This document shows positions 62,313 through 64,000 of a stretch of 64,000 nucleotides of DNA, one piece after another. Under the pieces are notes generated by a model that was given only the letters and a program-made list of their open reading frames with translations, had not been told where the DNA came from and made no database searches. Position 1 is the stretch's first letter. Each line of letters starts with the position of its first letter. Source of the DNA: Duganella sp. sic0402. Its GTDB lineage: Bacteria; Pseudomonadota; Gammaproteobacteria; Burkholderiales; Burkholderiaceae_D. Position numbers and translations under genes: made by a program. The stretch is taken from NCBI RefSeq assembly GCF_019219065.1, contig NZ_JAHUWK010000010.1, positions 124,001 through 188,000 on the forward strand, written 5' to 3'.

Positions 62313-64000
62313 ATGTACATCAAATTGCTCACCCTGGCGGTTGCCGCCACCCTGCCGATCATTGCGCAGGCGGCCGACACCCGCAGCTACAACATTGCCG
62401 GCGGCGCGCTGGAAGAAGCGCTGAACCGCTTCGGCCGCGCTTCCGGCATCATGCTGTCGTTCGTGCCGGACCTGACCAGCGGCCTGCGCAGCGAAGGCCT
62501 GCAGGGCCAGCACACGGTGGATAGCGGCCTGGCGCGCCTGCTGGCCGGCAGCGGCCTGGAAGCGGTGCGCCAGCCGAACGGCAGCTACCTGCTGCGCCGC
62601 GCCGCCAGCGCCACGCCGGCCGATGCCAAATTGCAGACCATCCAGGTGCGCTCCGGTACGGACGTGGCGCCGGCGCCGGGCGGCCAGGTCGCGCGCGCCG
62701 GCCGCCTGGGTCTGCTGGGCAATGTCGAGGTGATGGATACACCGTTCAACCAGACCAGCTACACAGCCAAGCTGATGCAGGACCAGCAGGTGCGCGGCCT
62801 GATGGATCTGCTGGAAAACGATCCCTCCGTGCGCAACAGCTCGCCCATCGATGGCGAAGCCGACATCATCATGGTGCGCGGCTTTGAAATGTATGGCCGC
62901 GAGATCATGATCAACGGCATCGCCGGCCTGGGCGACAACCGTGGCGCGATGATCGAAGCGGTGGAGCGCATCGAAGTGCTGAAAGGCCCGAGCGCCATGC
63001 TGAACGGCGTCAGCCCATGGGGCTCGTCGGTCGGCGGCTCGATCAACTACGTCATGAAACGTGCAGAAGACACGCCAACCGCGCAATTCACCGGCAGCTT
63101 TGCCTCCAGGTCGCAACTCGGTGCGCACTTCGACCTGGGCCGCCGCTTCGGCGACAAGAACCAGTTCGGCGCGCGGGTCAACACGGTCTACAAGAACGGC
63201 GACGGCGCCATCGACAGCACCGCCAACCGCCAGGCCTTCACCGCTGTGGCGCTCGACTATCGCGGCGACAAGCTGCGCCTGACCGCCGATGGGACTTACC
63301 AGGAAAAGGAGCTGCATGGCGGCCTGGCCGCCAGCCGGCTCAGCAGCTCGCTGGCGATTCCGCGCGCGCCGCGTGGTTCGACCAACTTCAAGCAAGCATG
63401 GGAAACCTATAATTCGGATAACCGTTCGCTGCAACTGGGGCTGGAATACGATATCAACCAGGACTGGAAGTTCTCGGCCAGCCATGGCCAGTCGCTGAAC
63501 AACGAAGTGTATTTGCAGGCGGTCAGCACGATCAATAACGCCAACGGCAATATACTGGGTTCGGTGTTCCTCATTCCCGCCCGCAGCACCAACAAAGGCA
63601 GCAACATCAGCCTGAGCGGCAAGTTCAGCACCGGTCCGGTCACGCACGCAGTGGTGTTCGGCGGCGGTGACGTCACCGCGCGGCGCGGCCAGGCCACGCT
63701 GGCGGTCGGCGCAGCCGCACTGTCCAACATCTACCAGCCGGTCGCCCAGCCTTACCGCGACGGCAGCGGCATCAGCACCGATGTCGATATGCTGAACCGC
63801 TACAACACCAGGTCGAGCGCCGTCAGCGACACCATGGGCTTCTTCAACGACCAGCTGCTGCTGATGGTCGGTGCGCGCAACCAGGCGATCGGCAGCACCC
63901 TCTATCGCCGCAACACCGGCACCGGCCAGCTGGAAGTCGCGCGCGATGCCAACTCCAACAAAATCACCCCGACCACCGGCCTGGTGTACAAGCTGACGCC
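62313..64000 (+). CDS. TonB-dependent siderophore receptor with STN signalling domain (partial)
   Basis: 562 residues present; the gene runs off the right edge. Signal peptide MYIKLLTLAVAATLPIIAQA, then an STN domain (about 25-95: YNIAGGALEEALNRFGRASG, LARLLAGSGLEAVRQPNGSY) that contacts FecR, then the plug (about 145-270: LMDLLENDPSVRNSSPIDGE, VRGFEMYGREIMINGIAGLG, ERIEVLKGPSAMLNGVSPWG) and the first barrel strands. It imports a ferric siderophore or citrate-like chelate. The substrate cannot be named. It follows fecR after 84 bases with an AAAGG ribosome site. Confidence 0.93.
   Translation, partial: MYIKLLTLAVAATLPIIAQAADTRSYNIAGGALEEALNRFGRASGIMLSFVPDLTSGLRSEGLQGQHTVDSGLARLLAGSGLEAVRQPNGSYLLRRAASATPADAKLQTIQVRSGTDVAPAPGGQVARAGRLGLLGNVEVMDTPFNQTSYTAKLMQDQQVRGLMDLLENDPSVRNSSPIDGEADIIMVRGFEMYGREIMINGIAGLGDNRGAMIEAVERIEVLKGPSAMLNGVSPWGSSVGGSINYVMKRAEDTPTAQFTGSFASRSQLGAHFDLGRRFGDKNQFGARVNTVYKNGDGAIDSTANRQAFTAVALDYRGDKLRLTADGTYQEKELHGGLAASRLSSSLAIPRAPRGSTNFKQAWETYNSDNRSLQLGLEYDINQDWKFSASHGQSLNNEVYLQAVSTINNANGNILGSVFLIPARSTNKGSNISLSGKFSTGPVTHAVVFGGGDVTARRGQATLAVGAAALSNIYQPVAQPYRDGSGISTDVDMLNRYNTRSSAVSDTMGFFNDQLLLMVGARNQAIGSTLYRRNTGTGQLEVARDANSNKITPTTGLVYKLT

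Noticed and set aside
1..64000. Prophage, insertion sequence, integron, CRISPR array, tRNA or rRNA genes
   Set aside because: No transposase, integrase, phage structural gene, repeat-spacer array, or recognisable RNA gene was found on either strand.

Overview
The window is GC-rich, densely coded DNA from a Gram-negative beta-proteobacterium, most likely a Massilia/Duganella/Janthinobacterium-type member of the Oxalobacteraceae. This is inferred from a Burkholderiales-type porin, a PhaM-type PHB granule regulator with a lysine/alanine/proline tail, TamA/TamB, many TonB receptors and two-component proteins, and gene order; no rRNA or tRNA marker is present. I see no prophage, insertion sequence, CRISPR array or tRNA gene. 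Two genes are broken: a small gene at 1086-1321 and a LysR regulator at 8490-9434.

Layout. 1-9.4 kb: the 3' part of a PhoX-type phosphatase with a strong hairpin; a decayed small gene; a two-gene operon (NTF2-like protein and SxxK serine hydrolase with TPR); an MFS transporter divergent from its LysR regulator; a lipoprotein PQQ sugar dehydrogenase; a chemotaxis receptor; and the LysR gene with a nonsense codon behind a perfect palindrome. 9.7-25.6 kb: REC-DUF3369-HD-GYP protein; a TonB receptor behind a highly structured leader, followed by an exported DUF62 (SAM hydroxide adenosyltransferase) enzyme; GAF histidine kinase; porin with terminator; CHASE/PAS/GAF/GGDEF cyclase; queC. 23.8-30.1 kb: tamA-tamB, with a 37-aa minus-strand gene overlapping the tamB stop. 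30.3-41.6 kb: an S9 peptidase resembling glutamyl endopeptidases, small membrane and cytosolic proteins, a three-gene SMC/kite/kleisin (MksBEF-like) operon, a tandem DUF3108 pair, and phaM.

41.7-50.3 kb: a sensor-less histidine kinase with a REC-TPR regulator; mnmC with a shortened, degenerate methyltransferase half; tag; a TPR-GAF-GGDEF cyclase; an HxlR regulator with its own terminator. 50.6-56.1 kb: an archaic (Csu/SCPU-type) chaperone-usher set made of chaperone, usher and two-domain tip protein, plus a very small SCPU-like exported protein behind a leader with mutually exclusive hairpins, and a divergent REC-AraC regulator. 56.1-64 kb: an M48 peptidase fused to a type IV pilin-like domain, a hybrid histidine kinase, a catalase-like heme protein, and an iron-regulated fecI-fecR-TonB receptor (STN domain) unit whose promoter overlaps a clear Fur box; the receptor runs off the right edge.

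How they fit: the window is dominated by envelope and surface functions (TonB import, porin, TAM, pilus, exported enzymes) and by signalling proteins, including two GGDEF cyclases and one HD-GYP phosphodiesterase. The items most worth follow-up are the SD-sequestering leader of the TonB/DUF62 pair, the MksBEF-like operon without a nuclease gene beside it, the M48-pilin fusion, and the pilus locus with the mini-SCPU gene and its switch-like leader.
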